Notes under the pieces: model-generated
Told to the model about the DNA's origin: nothing
Databases searched by the model: none
The model's input: only the letters and a program-made list of their open reading frames with translations
DNA from: Lichenicola sp964236105
GTDB taxonomy: Bacteria; Pseudomonadota; Alphaproteobacteria; Acetobacterales; Acetobacteraceae
Length of the DNA: 64,000 nt
Assembly (NCBI GenBank): GCA_964236105.1
Contig: CAXSBC010000002.1
Location: 372,001 to 436,000, forward strand
Reading direction: 5' to 3'
Shown here: piece after piece, positions 29,343 to 37,734 of the stretch
Numbering within the stretch: position 1 is the first letter of the stretch
How the letters are laid out: every line of letters begins with the position of its first letter
Position numbers and translations under genes: made by a program

Positions 29343-30605
29343 TCAGGCCGCCGCCGGTCCGCCTGCGGCAAGCAGCTGCGCCACCCGGACCGGCACCGGC
29401 GGATGGGTATCGTGCACCAGTGAGAACAGCCGGTCCGGCGTGAGCGTGCTGGCGTTGTCGCGCGCCAGCCGGGTGAGCGCGGACACCATGGGTGCGGCAC
29501 CGACCGTCTGGCGCGCGAACTCGTCCGCCTGGAACTCGTGCCGGCGCGAGATCGCGTTGCCGGCCAGGTTGAGCAGCGGCGACGCCACCGACACCACGAG
29601 GCCTGCCAGCAGCAGCCCGATGGCCGGATCGGCGTGGCGGATGCCGAAGCCCGGCAGCAGGCCCGGCTGGTGCGACAGCCAGCCGATCGCCGCCAGCATC
29701 GCGAACAGGGCGGCGATGCCGCGCAGCATGCCGAACAGCGTGTGGCGATGGCGGAAGTGGCCGAGCTCGTGGGCGATCACCGCCTCGATCTCGTCGGTGC
29801 TGTGCGCGTCGAGCAGCGTGTCGAACAGCACGATGCGCTTGGTCGGGCCGAAGCCGATGAAATAGGCGTTGCCGCGGCTGGAGCGGCGCGAGGCGTCCAT
29901 CTCGAACAGCCCGCCGCTGCGAAAGCCGCAGCGCGCCAGCAGCGCCTCCACCGGGACCGCCACCTCACGGCGCAGCGGGGTGAAGCGGTTGAACAGCGGT
30001 GCGACCAGCCGGACGTAGAGGGTGGGCGCTATCAGCATCGCGGCCGTCAGCACCACCCAGACGGCGAGCCACCAGGGCACCCCCCACAGGCTCGGCAGCG
30101 CCTGCATCGCCCACAGGGTGCCGGCGGCGAGCGGGCCGCCGATCGCCGCCGTCAGCAGCAGCGCGACCAGGGTGTCGCGCGCGAACAGGCCCGGCGTCTT
30201 GCGGTTGAAGCCGAAGCGCTGCTCCAGCACCAGGTCGCGCCACGCGGACAGGGGCAGTGCGACCAGGGCGGAGGCCAGCCACAGCACGGCGAGGATCACC
30301 AGGCTGCGCAGGATCGACGGCGCCATCCGCGCCGACACCAGCCCCGAGACGAGGTCGAGCAGCCAGACCAGGCCGACGATGCCGACGACCAGGTCGACCC
30401 CGCCCGCCACCGCGCCGAAGCGCAGCCGGGCCAGCCCGTAGGCCGCCGCTCGGCGATGGTCGGCGAGCGGCACCGTGGCTGCGAAGGCCGCCGGCACGGC
30501 GTCGCGATGGAGGCGGATCGCCTCCGCCTGACGGCGCTGCAGCAGGAACTCGACGCCGTGCCACAGCACGGACCAGGCGACATAGGCGACCAGCAGCGTC
30601 GGCAT
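29343..30605 (-). CDS. M48 family zinc metalloprotease (Ste24/CAAX protease-like)
   Basis: A 420-residue polytopic membrane protease. N-terminal and central helices surround the zinc site HELGH (in AVIAHELGHFRHRHTLFGML), with the third ligand in HEFQADEFARQTVG; NAYFIGFGPTKRIVLFDTLL precedes the site as in Ste24 proteins. Such proteases degrade misfolded membrane proteins or process CAAX-like peptides. The ATG at 30605 is used (a GTG lies one codon upstream). It belongs to a minus-strand series from the ABC1 kinase to FKBP. Confidence 0.92.
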   Translation of the reverse strand: MPTLLVAYVAWSVLWHGVEFLLQRRQAEAIRLHRDAVPAAFAATVPLADHRRAAAYGLARLRFGAVAGGVDLVVGIVGLVWLLDLVSGLVSARMAPSILRSLVILAVLWLASALVALPLSAWRDLVLEQRFGFNRKTPGLFARDTLVALLLTAAIGGPLAAGTLWAMQALPSLWGVPWWLAVWVVLTAAMLIAPTLYVRLVAPLFNRFTPLRREVAVPVEALLARCGFRSGGLFEMDASRRSSRGNAYFIGFGPTKRIVLFDTLLDAHSTDEIEAVIAHELGHFRHRHTLFGMLRGIAALFAMLAAIGWLSHQPGLLPGFGIRHADPAIGLLLAGLVVSVASPLLNLAGNAISRRHEFQADEFARQTVGAAPMVSALTRLARDNASTLTPDRLFSLVHDTHPPVPVRVAQLLAAGGPAAA

Positions 30606-30707
30606 CACGGCGTCTCCGCATCGACCACGATGCCGCTGTCACGCCGCGACCGGGTCTCCCACGCAAGGTACGGCTTCCCCGGCATCCTGCAAGCGCCGGC
30701 GCCGGTG

Positions 30708-32078
30708 TCAGGCGACGCCGAGCGGCGGCGGCACCTTGGCTTCCGCCAGGGCGGCCGCCTGCTGCCCGGCGAGCCTCTCCTTGCTGAAGCCCTCGACCGT
30801 CTCGTGGTAGAGCCGGTGCCAGTTCATCGACACCTTCAGGCGCAGGAACACGCTGCCCAGGCCTACTGCCGAGCGGTCGAGCAGCACGAACTCGCGCGGC
30901 GGCTGCACGCCGCCGGTCCGCTTCAGGCCCGCATGCACCCTCTCGGCGATGGTGCGGCCGAAGGCGGGATCGTCGCTTTCCTGGATCGGCCGCACGCGGT
31001 CCTGCAGCAGCGGCTCGTAGATGAAGCGCGCCCATTCGTTGAGCACCTCCATCGTCTCGCGGCTCAGGCCGACGAATCCCCAGCTCTCGTAGGCATGATA
31101 GGCCTGATCGTCGTCGTTGCGCTCGATCGCCTGCTGCAGGTCGATCACGCCCTGCACGAACTGCGGCCGGAAGATGCGGATGGCGCCGAAGTCGAGCAGG
31201 TTGAGGCCGTTGTCGGGCCTGACCTGGAAGTTGCCGAGATGCGGATCGCCGTGGATCACGCCGTAGCGGTAGAACGGCAGATACCAGGCGCTGAACAGCG
31301 CGCGCGCCGTCCTTTCGCGCGACTCCATGCTGGGATTGGTGTCCAGGTAGGACTGCAGCGACACGCCGTCGAGCCAGCTCATGGTCAGCAGCCGCCCGCT
31401 CGACAGCTCCTCGATCGGCCTGGGGATGGTGACGTCGTCGTGGCCCGCCAGCATCAGCCGGTAGAGCCGCAGATGGGCGGCCTCGCGCGTGTAGTCGAGC
31501 TCCTCGCGCACCCGCTCGGCCAGCTCCTTGTAGATCTCGCCCGACTGGATCGCGTTGTCCACGCGGTGATACAGCGCCATGCCGAGACGGAGCTGGCGCA
31601 GGTCGGCCTCGACGGTGGAGATCATGTCGGGATACTGCAGCTTGCAGGCCACCGGCGTTCCGTCATGCAGGCTCGCGCGATGCACCTGGCCGAGACTCGC
31701 GGCCGCGGCGGCATCGCGCTCGAAGGAGGCGAACCGCTGCTCCCAGTTCGGACCGAGCTCGGAGGCCATGCGCCGGCGGATGAACGACCAGCCCATCGGC
31801 GGTGCGTTGGCCTGCAGATGCGCGAGCTCGTCGGCATATTCCGGCGGCAGCGCGTCCGGAATCGTCGAGAGCAGCTGCGCCACCTTCATCAGCGGGCCCT
31901 TCAGCCCGCCGAGGATCGCGCGCAGGTCCTCCGCATGCGCGGTCTTGTCGGTGCGTATGCCGATGCGCGAGCCGGCCATGCGCGCGGCGATGCCGCCGAC
32001 CGCGCCCGAGGTGCGGGCGAGACGACGGATCTCGCCAAAGACGCTGCTGCCGCGGTCCAGATCCCGATCACTTGCCAT
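30708..32078 (-). CDS. ABC1/AarF (UbiB-like) atypical kinase
   Basis: A 456-residue member of the ABC1 family. The N-terminal ABC1 motif reads GGLKGPLMKVAQLLSTIPDA, that is KxAQ in place of the usual KxGQ; the Ala-rich nucleotide loop ERDAAAAASLGQVHRA, Lys in VACKLQYP, the catalytic VIHGDPHLGNFQVR and the metal-binding NLLDFGAIR are all present. UbiB/Coq8-type proteins support ubiquinone biosynthesis and bind lipids. Here the gene follows pepF by four bases, a pairing that may reflect an alphaproteobacterial ABC1 subgroup distinct from UbiB; no ubi genes are nearby. No C-terminal membrane helices are visible. Confidence 0.88.
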   Translation of the reverse strand: MASDRDLDRGSSVFGEIRRLARTSGAVGGIAARMAGSRIGIRTDKTAHAEDLRAILGGLKGPLMKVAQLLSTIPDALPPEYADELAHLQANAPPMGWSFIRRRMASELGPNWEQRFASFERDAAAAASLGQVHRASLHDGTPVACKLQYPDMISTVEADLRQLRLGMALYHRVDNAIQSGEIYKELAERVREELDYTREAAHLRLYRLMLAGHDDVTIPRPIEELSSGRLLTMSWLDGVSLQSYLDTNPSMESRERTARALFSAWYLPFYRYGVIHGDPHLGNFQVRPDNGLNLLDFGAIRIFRPQFVQGVIDLQQAIERNDDDQAYHAYESWGFVGLSRETMEVLNEWARFIYEPLLQDRVRPIQESDDPAFGRTIAERVHAGLKRTGGVQPPREFVLLDRSAVGLGSVFLRLKVSMNWHRLYHETVEGFSKERLAGQQAAALAEAKVPPPLGVA

Positions 32079-32082
32079 GATG

Positions 32083-33975
32083 CTAGGCCGCCTCGCGCCC
32101 GGCCGGGCTTGGTTCGTCCGCCTCGAGCTCGTCGATGAAGCCCGAGATCACGTCGAGGCCCTTGCGCCAGAACGCGGGATCGGTAGCATCGAGGCCGAAC
32201 GGCGCCAGCAGCTCCCGGTGCCGCCTGGTGCCGCCGGCGCGCAGCATCTCGACGTATTTCTGTTCGAACCCGGGATGGCCGCTCGCGAACACGCCGTAGA
32301 GCGCGTTCACCAGGCAGTCGCCGAACGCATAGGCATAGACGTAGAACGGCGAGTGCACGAAGTGCGGCACGTAGGCCCAGAACACGTCGTAGTCCGGCGT
32401 GAAGCTGAAGGCCGGGCCCAGGCTCTCGGTCTGCACCTGGCGCCAGAGCTCGCCGATCCGCTCGGGCAGCAGCTCGCCGCCGCGACGCTCGTCATGCAGC
32501 AGCGTCTCGAAGCGGTAGAACGCGACCTGGCGTACCACCGTGTTCAGCATGTCCTCGACCTTGCCGGCCAGCATCCGCCGGCGGCGCGCGGGATCGGTCT
32601 CGGCATCGAGCAGGGCGCGGAAGGTCAGCATCTCGCCGAACACGCTGGCGGTCTCGGCCAGCGTCAGCGGAGTCGAGCTCATCAGGTAGCCCTGCTCGGC
32701 TGCCAGCACCTGATGGACGCCATGGCCGAGCTCGTGCGCCAGCGTCATCACGTCGCGGGTGCGGCCGTGGAAGTTCATCAGGATGTAGGGGTGCGCCGCC
32801 GGCACGGTCGGATGCGCGAACGCGCCGCCCGCCTTGCCCGGACGTGGCGCCGCATCGATCCAGGACCGCTCGAAGAAGCGCTCCGCAACCTCGCCCAGCG
32901 ACGGCTCGAAGCCCGTGTAGGCCCGGAGCACGCGGGTGCGCGCCTCGTCCCAGCCGACGACGCTGTCCTCGTCCGACGGCAGCGGCGCGTTGCGGTCCCA
33001 GTGCTGCAGTTTCTCGAGCCCGAGCCAGCGCGCCTTCATCGCGTAGTAGCGGTGCGACAGGCGTGCGTAGTCGGAGGTGACGGCAGTGACGAGCGCGTCC
33101 ACCACCTCGTCCTCGACCATGTTGCCGCGGTTGCGGGCACTGCCGGGGCGCGGATAATGGCGCAAACCGTCGCCGATCTCCTTGTCCTTGGCGAGCGTGT
33201 TGGTGATCAGCGAGAACAGCCGGACGTTGCGGGTGAAGGTGTCGCCGATCGCGCGCGCGGCCCGCTCGCGCACCGCGCGGTCGCGATCGGACAGCTTGTT
33301 GAGCGCGTCGCCGACGGTGAGCGAGGCGCCGTCCAGCTCGACCCGGAGCTGCGCCATGGTCTCGTCGAACAGCCGGCTCCAGGCGCTGGCGCCGGTCACC
33401 GACTTCTCGTGCAGGACGCGCTCGACCTCCTCGCTCAGCTGGTGCGGCCGGAACACGCGCAGGTCGCGCAGGAACGGCGCCCAGCGCGCCAGATCCTCGT
33501 GCTCCAGCAGCCGCTCGATGCGGTCGTCGTCGAGCTGGTTGAGCTCGAGGGTGAAGAAGATCAGGTGCGACGAGATCTGCGTCACCCGCTCGTTGATGCC
33601 CTGGTAGAAGCGACCGATCGCCGGGTCGTCGGAGTCGCCCGCGAACAGCAGCCCGGCATAGGACGCGGCGCGGCCGAGCAGCGCGTCGATGCGCTCGTAC
33701 TCCTCGATCAGTCCGGCCACCGCGGCGCCGCCCAATGCCGGCAGCCGTCCGGCATAGTGCGCGGCGAAGGCCTGCGCGGCGGCCTCCGCCTCATCCAGAT
33801 CACGCTTCAGCTCCTGGCTGTCCTGGCCCGGATACAGGTCCGACAGATCCCAGCTCGGCAGGTCGGCGTGCGCGGACGGCGTCCTGGAGGCTGCAGAGGC
33901 GCCCGCGACCTCGCGGTCCCGCGGCAAGGACAGGCTGTCGGCGGACCTGGTGAGGAAAGGCATGAGCGGCTTCAT
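32083..33975 (-). CDS. pepF: M3 family oligoendopeptidase F
   Basis: About 630 residues. The N-terminal part PSWDLSDLYPGQDSQELKRD is typical of PepF; the zinc site is HELGH within TRDVMTLAHELGHGVHQVLA, followed by the downstream Glu ligand LAETASVFGEML. The C-terminal FSFTPDYDVFWAYVPHFVHS and PFYVYAYAFGDCLVNALYGV match the family. It cleaves cytoplasmic oligopeptides. The start is uncertain: ATGs at 33963, 33975, 33996 and 34026 are all in frame in a low-complexity region; 33975 has AGG directly before it. It is tightly coupled to the ABC1 kinase gene (4-base gap). Confidence 0.92.
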   Translation of the reverse strand: MKPLMPFLTRSADSLSLPRDREVAGASAASRTPSAHADLPSWDLSDLYPGQDSQELKRDLDEAEAAAQAFAAHYAGRLPALGGAAVAGLIEEYERIDALLGRAASYAGLLFAGDSDDPAIGRFYQGINERVTQISSHLIFFTLELNQLDDDRIERLLEHEDLARWAPFLRDLRVFRPHQLSEEVERVLHEKSVTGASAWSRLFDETMAQLRVELDGASLTVGDALNKLSDRDRAVRERAARAIGDTFTRNVRLFSLITNTLAKDKEIGDGLRHYPRPGSARNRGNMVEDEVVDALVTAVTSDYARLSHRYYAMKARWLGLEKLQHWDRNAPLPSDEDSVVGWDEARTRVLRAYTGFEPSLGEVAERFFERSWIDAAPRPGKAGGAFAHPTVPAAHPYILMNFHGRTRDVMTLAHELGHGVHQVLAAEQGYLMSSTPLTLAETASVFGEMLTFRALLDAETDPARRRRMLAGKVEDMLNTVVRQVAFYRFETLLHDERRGGELLPERIGELWRQVQTESLGPAFSFTPDYDVFWAYVPHFVHSPFYVYAYAFGDCLVNALYGVFASGHPGFEQKYVEMLRAGGTRRHRELLAPFGLDATDPAFWRKGLDVISGFIDELEADEPSPAGREAA

Positions 33976-34026
33976 CCTGTTCGATCTGGTCGGCATGTCA
34001 TCTGTGGTCGCTCGGCTGCACATCAA

Positions 34027-34476
34027 AGGGCGCGCCGCCCGCGGCCGGTCGGTTCTGCCGGCACCGCGGCGGCGGCCGGTGCCCGCCTCGACGGAACCCC
34101 GTCGGCATCCGCCGGTCGGCGATCATGCCTCGACCGTCGCCGTCCGGACGCCGCCGGCGCTGGGACCGTGCCTTACAGCCATGCCGTCCTGCGCGCCGAC
34201 AATTCTGGCCGGGTTCTGACGTCCGGTCCGGTAATCGAGGCGCGACCGGCATCGCATGGCCGCCTGACGGGCTGCCTGCTCGCCGTGCCGGTCGTTGTGA
34301 TCGCCGATGGCCGCGGCAGAGGGCCCTCGCCGACCGCCCCGACTGCCGGCATCGGCTCCGGATCGCGTCGCGGCCCGGCATGTCGGGCAGGCCCGGTCCG
34401 GCAGGCGCACGAGGTGGCCCCCCGCGTTGTCGACACGAGCCGTCAGGAGCATCCCGGTCACGTCGTCCCCCCCGGC
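34027..34476. other. 450-base stretch without a supported gene
   Basis: It lies between pepF and the CDF transporter, both on the minus strand. Several short open frames exist, but all are Arg/Pro/Ala-rich GC artefacts without family resemblance. A 7-bp hairpin (GGCACCG 34060-34066, CGGTGCC 34077-34083, 10-base loop) is near the pepF side. The region should contain the pepF promoter. Confidence 0.5.
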
Positions 34477-35376
34477 TCACAGCATCAGCACGTCCTGGCG
34501 CGGATGGTGCGGCTTGGCCTTGTAGCCGGGCTCGACATGGATGCTGATCACCGCCTCGCCGACGGTCTCGCGGATCGCGCGCTCGATGTGATCGCAGATC
34601 GCATGGGCGGCATCCACCGTCATCTCGCTCGGCACCACGAGATGGAAATCCACGAAGGTCATGCGGCCTGCGATCCGCAGCCTGACGTCGTGCGCCTGGA
34701 TGGCGCCCTTGCCGCCGCGTGCGATGGCGCCGCGCACGATGTCGACCTCGCCCAGATCCTGCACCTCGTCCATCAGCCCGCCGACGGAGTCGCGCAGCAC
34801 GCCATAGCCGGCGCGCAGGATGTTGAGTGCCACCACGCCCGCCACCGCCGGATCCAGCCACAGCCAGCCGGTCAGCGGCACCAGCCCGAAGCCCGCCAGC
34901 ACCGCCACGGTGGTCCAGACATCGGTCATCACGTGCCGGCCGCCGGCGGTCAGGGCGGGCGACCGGGACCGCCTGCCCTCGCGCAGCAGCACCAGCGCCC
35001 AGATCAGGTTGACCAGCCCGGCAGTGGCGTTCACGGCGATGCCGAGCAGCGGCGCGCGCACCGGCGCCGGATGGTCCAGGGCCTGCCAGGCGGCGCCGGC
35101 GATCATGAAGGCGGTGGCCAGCACGAGGCCGCCCTCGACGATGGCGCTCAGATACTCCGCCTTGTAGTGGCCGTAGCGGTGGTTGGAGTCGGCCGGCCGG
35201 GCGCTGTACCAGAGCGCGAACAGGGCGGCGAGCGCGGTCGCCACGTTGATCACCGTCTCGAGCGCGTCGGAATACAGCGCCACGCTGCCGGTGAGCCGAT
35301 AGGCCCCCGCCTTCATCGCAAGCACGATCACGCTGACGACGAGGCTGCTCCAGGCGATCGCCAGGGTGCGGCTCAA
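34477..35376 (-). CDS. Cation diffusion facilitator (CDF) family metal transporter
   Basis: A 299-residue protein with the CDF plan: six membrane helices, with metal-site residues in the second helix (SVALYSDALETVINVATA, where the D-A-L-E pattern replaces D-x-x-x-D) and in the fifth (GGRHVMTDVWTTVAVLAG, with HxxxD intact). A cytoplasmic C-terminal domain carries MTFVDFHLVVPSEMTVDAAH. It exports divalent metals (Zn, Fe, Mn, Co) by proton antiport. The Glu in the second-helix site suggests a specificity different from plain Zn transporters, but that is inference. It stands alone on the minus strand with large non-coding flanks. Confidence 0.9.
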   Translation of the reverse strand: MSRTLAIAWSSLVVSVIVLAMKAGAYRLTGSVALYSDALETVINVATALAALFALWYSARPADSNHRYGHYKAEYLSAIVEGGLVLATAFMIAGAAWQALDHPAPVRAPLLGIAVNATAGLVNLIWALVLLREGRRSRSPALTAGGRHVMTDVWTTVAVLAGFGLVPLTGWLWLDPAVAGVVALNILRAGYGVLRDSVGGLMDEVQDLGEVDIVRGAIARGGKGAIQAHDVRLRIAGRMTFVDFHLVVPSEMTVDAAHAICDHIERAIRETVGEAVISIHVEPGYKAKPHHPRQDVLML

Positions 35377-35920
35377 CCGCGCGCGTCCCGATCCGGCCGC
35401 GGCTGCGCCCGGCAGATGTCACGGCGTGCCGCGCAGCCGACCGGTCGCGTCGGCGGCGTCGCGGGCGGCGGCGTCACGAGGCTGCGGTCGCGATCGGCGT
35501 GCAACGGCCGCCGCGCCGCGCGACCCGCATCCTGATCGTCGTCCGCGCCGGCGGCGGTGCGTCGGGCGTGGGCGTGCCGCCCTCGAGCCCGAAGCGGGAA
35601 CCGGCGTCCGAGCGCGAGCGCAGGGATGCCCGGATCAGGGCGTTCCTCGCCCCAGGCCTGCACGACACCGCCATCAGCAGGCCCGGCCGGCCGATGCCGG
35701 GCGGCGCCGACCCCGCGGCGGCGACGTGCGCGGCATCGGACGCATCGCGACGAGGATCCGGTGCTGGCCGTGGACATACCCGGCCCGGGACCGGGGGATG
35801 TCGGCAGGACGTGCCTGCCCCGACACGGCGCCTGCCGCCTCATGATCGCTCATCGCCGCTCCGGTACCGACCTGCCGCCGCAAGCCTAGCAGCCGCGGCG
35901 CCGACCGACGAGCCGGCCGC
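35377..35920. other. 544-base stretch without a supported gene
   Basis: This gap lies between the DUF1176 protein and the CDF transporter. Open frames on both strands are Arg/Gly/Pro-rich and do not resemble any family I know. It should hold the CDF promoter and the DUF1176 terminator; no convincing boxes or hairpins were found. Confidence 0.5.
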
Positions 35921-36967
35921 TCAGGGGCGGGTGCGGTAGATGACCGGCCAGTCCTCGGGTCCGAGGCCACGGCAGGCGGTCATCAGCCGGGCCAGGGCCA
36001 GGCGGAAGCGGGTTCCGTCCCACCGATAGCTGCGCAGATCGCCGCAGTCGCCAAGCCCCCGGCTCGGCTCGATGGCCGTGATCTTGTTGCCGTCCGCGCC
36101 CGTCTCGGCATTCACCAGGATGCCGGGCGGATGCAGCGCCATCTGCGACAGCGTCGTGAAGCCCGCCGGGCTGGCGCGTTCGCCACCGGGCCCGGCCAGC
36201 ACGAACAGGGTGGAGCGGTCGAAGTTGCCGCTGCCGCAGGGGATCTGCCAGAGGCTCACGGTGCGCGACAGGCGCCACGCGCCGGTGTCGGTCGCCGGGT
36301 CGTCGGCATCCTGCCGGCGGCAGGCGCGGACGCTCGGCAACGCCGCCACCGCGAGCGGAACCCGGTGCCGGTCGATCGGCGCGCCGTCGCCGGGCGGCAC
36401 GGCCGGTATCGCCGGCAACGGCTCGGGCAGGCGGCGCTGTCGCTCCTCGATCCAGTCGAGCGCGGCACCGGCGTCGGCCAGGCCGATGCTGCCGAAGACG
36501 GCCCCGCGCGCGCCCGGATGCGACGCCAGCTGCGTCAGGGTCAGGCGTCCGCCGCTGCGCAGGGACGGCAGCAGCGCCGTCACCTCGCCCGCCGTCAGCC
36601 CGCCACGCGACGTGCCGTCCTCGGCCGGGTGCAGCCGGACGCTCACCGCCGGTCCGCGCCGGGCCGCCTGCAGGCGGAGGCTGTCGGGCCGCGGCGACCC
36701 GTCGGGCCGGAGCACCAGCGTCACCGTGAACGGCGCGCCCCGCGGCCGGGACAGGAGCAGGGCGGCCGGGGTGTCGCCGGCGCCGAAGCCGTCCGCGATG
36801 CAGTCGAGCTGGTTGTCGCAGGCGGCGAGCCAGTCGCCGAAGCGGTGCGACGGCTCGTCGTGCGCCGGTGCTGCGGCGGCGGCAGCCGGCTGCGTCGGCA
36901 GCGCTGCCGCCAGAACCAGGCCGGCGACCAGGCCGGCGACCAGGAGCCGGAAGCGGCCGGCCGTCAG
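35921..36967 (-). CDS. DUF1176 family exported protein, probable CTG start
   Basis: A ~348-residue protein with a signal peptide (TAGRFRLLVAGLVAGLVLAA then Ala-rich cleavage region) and a DUF1176-like body: SHRFGDWLAACDNQLDCIAD near the start, PPGILVNAETGADGN and a C-terminal GDCGDLRSYRWDGTRFRLA-type segment with Cys pairs. The family is periplasmic and of unknown function. The start is unusual: no ATG, GTG or TTG precedes the signal peptide with a Shine-Dalgarno, but a CTG at 36967 lies seven bases after a perfect GGAGG. A TTG at 37027 is in frame without a ribosome-binding site and would put 20 polar residues before the signal. Confidence 0.8.
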   Translation of the reverse strand: MTAGRFRLLVAGLVAGLVLAAALPTQPAAAAAAPAHDEPSHRFGDWLAACDNQLDCIADGFGAGDTPAALLLSRPRGAPFTVTLVLRPDGSPRPDSLRLQAARRGPAVSVRLHPAEDGTSRGGLTAGEVTALLPSLRSGGRLTLTQLASHPGARGAVFGSIGLADAGAALDWIEERQRRLPEPLPAIPAVPPGDGAPIDRHRVPLAVAALPSVRACRRQDADDPATDTGAWRLSRTVSLWQIPCGSGNFDRSTLFVLAGPGGERASPAGFTTLSQMALHPPGILVNAETGADGNKITAIEPSRGLGDCGDLRSYRWDGTRFRLALARLMTACRGLGPEDWPVIYRTRP

Positions 36968-36979
36968 GATGCCGCCTCC
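36965..36979 (-). promoter_or_regulatory. Shine-Dalgarno placing a CTG start for the DUF1176 gene
   Basis: GGAGG (complement of 36975-36979), seven bases, then CTG (36967-36965) leading straight into a clean signal peptide. This is the only good initiation context in the frame. Confidence 0.5.
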
Positions 36980-37734
36980 GGGCCCGGCCGCTCCCCTGCA
37001 CCCGCGCGACCACCGGTCCGGCAGCAACGGGAAGGATACCGGATACGACGCCGGGCGGATCGAACGGGGCGTCGGCAGCGGTCATCGCCGCCGCCGCCCG
37101 CAGCGCCGGAAGCAAGCCGGCCGACAGCGCCACCCGGCCGGCCCGGACGCCGACACGGGGGATGAGGCTCGGCAGCCCCGGGATCGCCGCGAGCGACCGG
37201 CGCACCGCCGGCGGCAGGGCGACCCCGCCGACGCGCGACGGGATGCCGGTCGGGTTCGATCCCGGCCCCGCCACCGGCTGACCGGTCGACACCATGACAG
37301 CCGCAGCCGCACTCCTCCGCGGGACACCGACCGACGCCGGCGGCCGGCACCCCGTGCCGAGGTCCCGGACCGCCATCCAGCCACCGCCGCCGGGCAGGAT
37401 CATGCCCTGCCGCACGGCGGCGAACGCCGGAACCCTGATCCATCATGGCAGCCAGACCCGCGGCATCGCGGCGCCGGCCGGGGCCTCCGTCCGCACCCCT
37501 GCAGCGACCCGGGCGACCGGGAACGGCTCCCTGCCGGATGCCCCAGACGCTGCAAGCCGGCGAACAGGAGGCGCGACGACAGTCATCGATGGTTCCGGAC
37601 AGGAGGCCCGTCCGAGTGTCCCGCAGAACTCCGCGCGATGCGAGAGGCGCTGCTTGCGGGTGCGGGCACGCTGCCGAGGCGGTCCGGCCGAACCGGAGGC
37701 GTCCCCGCCCCGTCCGGCCCGGCCGCACCCGGCT
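36980..37734. other. About 750 bases without a supported gene
   Basis: The stretch between the Pit transporter and the DUF1176 gene. Long open frames exist on both strands (one of ~250 codons on the minus strand), yet their translations are Arg/Gly/Ala-rich with no recognisable domain and look like frame shadows of GC-rich DNA. An unknown small gene or RNA cannot be excluded. Confidence 0.45.

Noticed and set aside
34060..34083. Hairpin GGCACCG / CGGTGCC as a terminator of the CDF gene
   Set aside because: It lies about 400 bases beyond the CDF stop and has no U-run; kept only as a remark in the gap entry.
31579..35535. A 1318-codon open frame running over three genes
   Set aside because: It crosses the ABC1 kinase, pepF and CDF genes on the opposite strand with low-complexity translation; no real protein of this composition is expected.
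35499..35939. Candidate small plus-strand gene of ~146 codons in the 35.4-35.9 kb gap
   Set aside because: Translation is Arg/Pro/Ala-rich, lacks any domain, and its 3' end enters the DUF1176 gene antisense.
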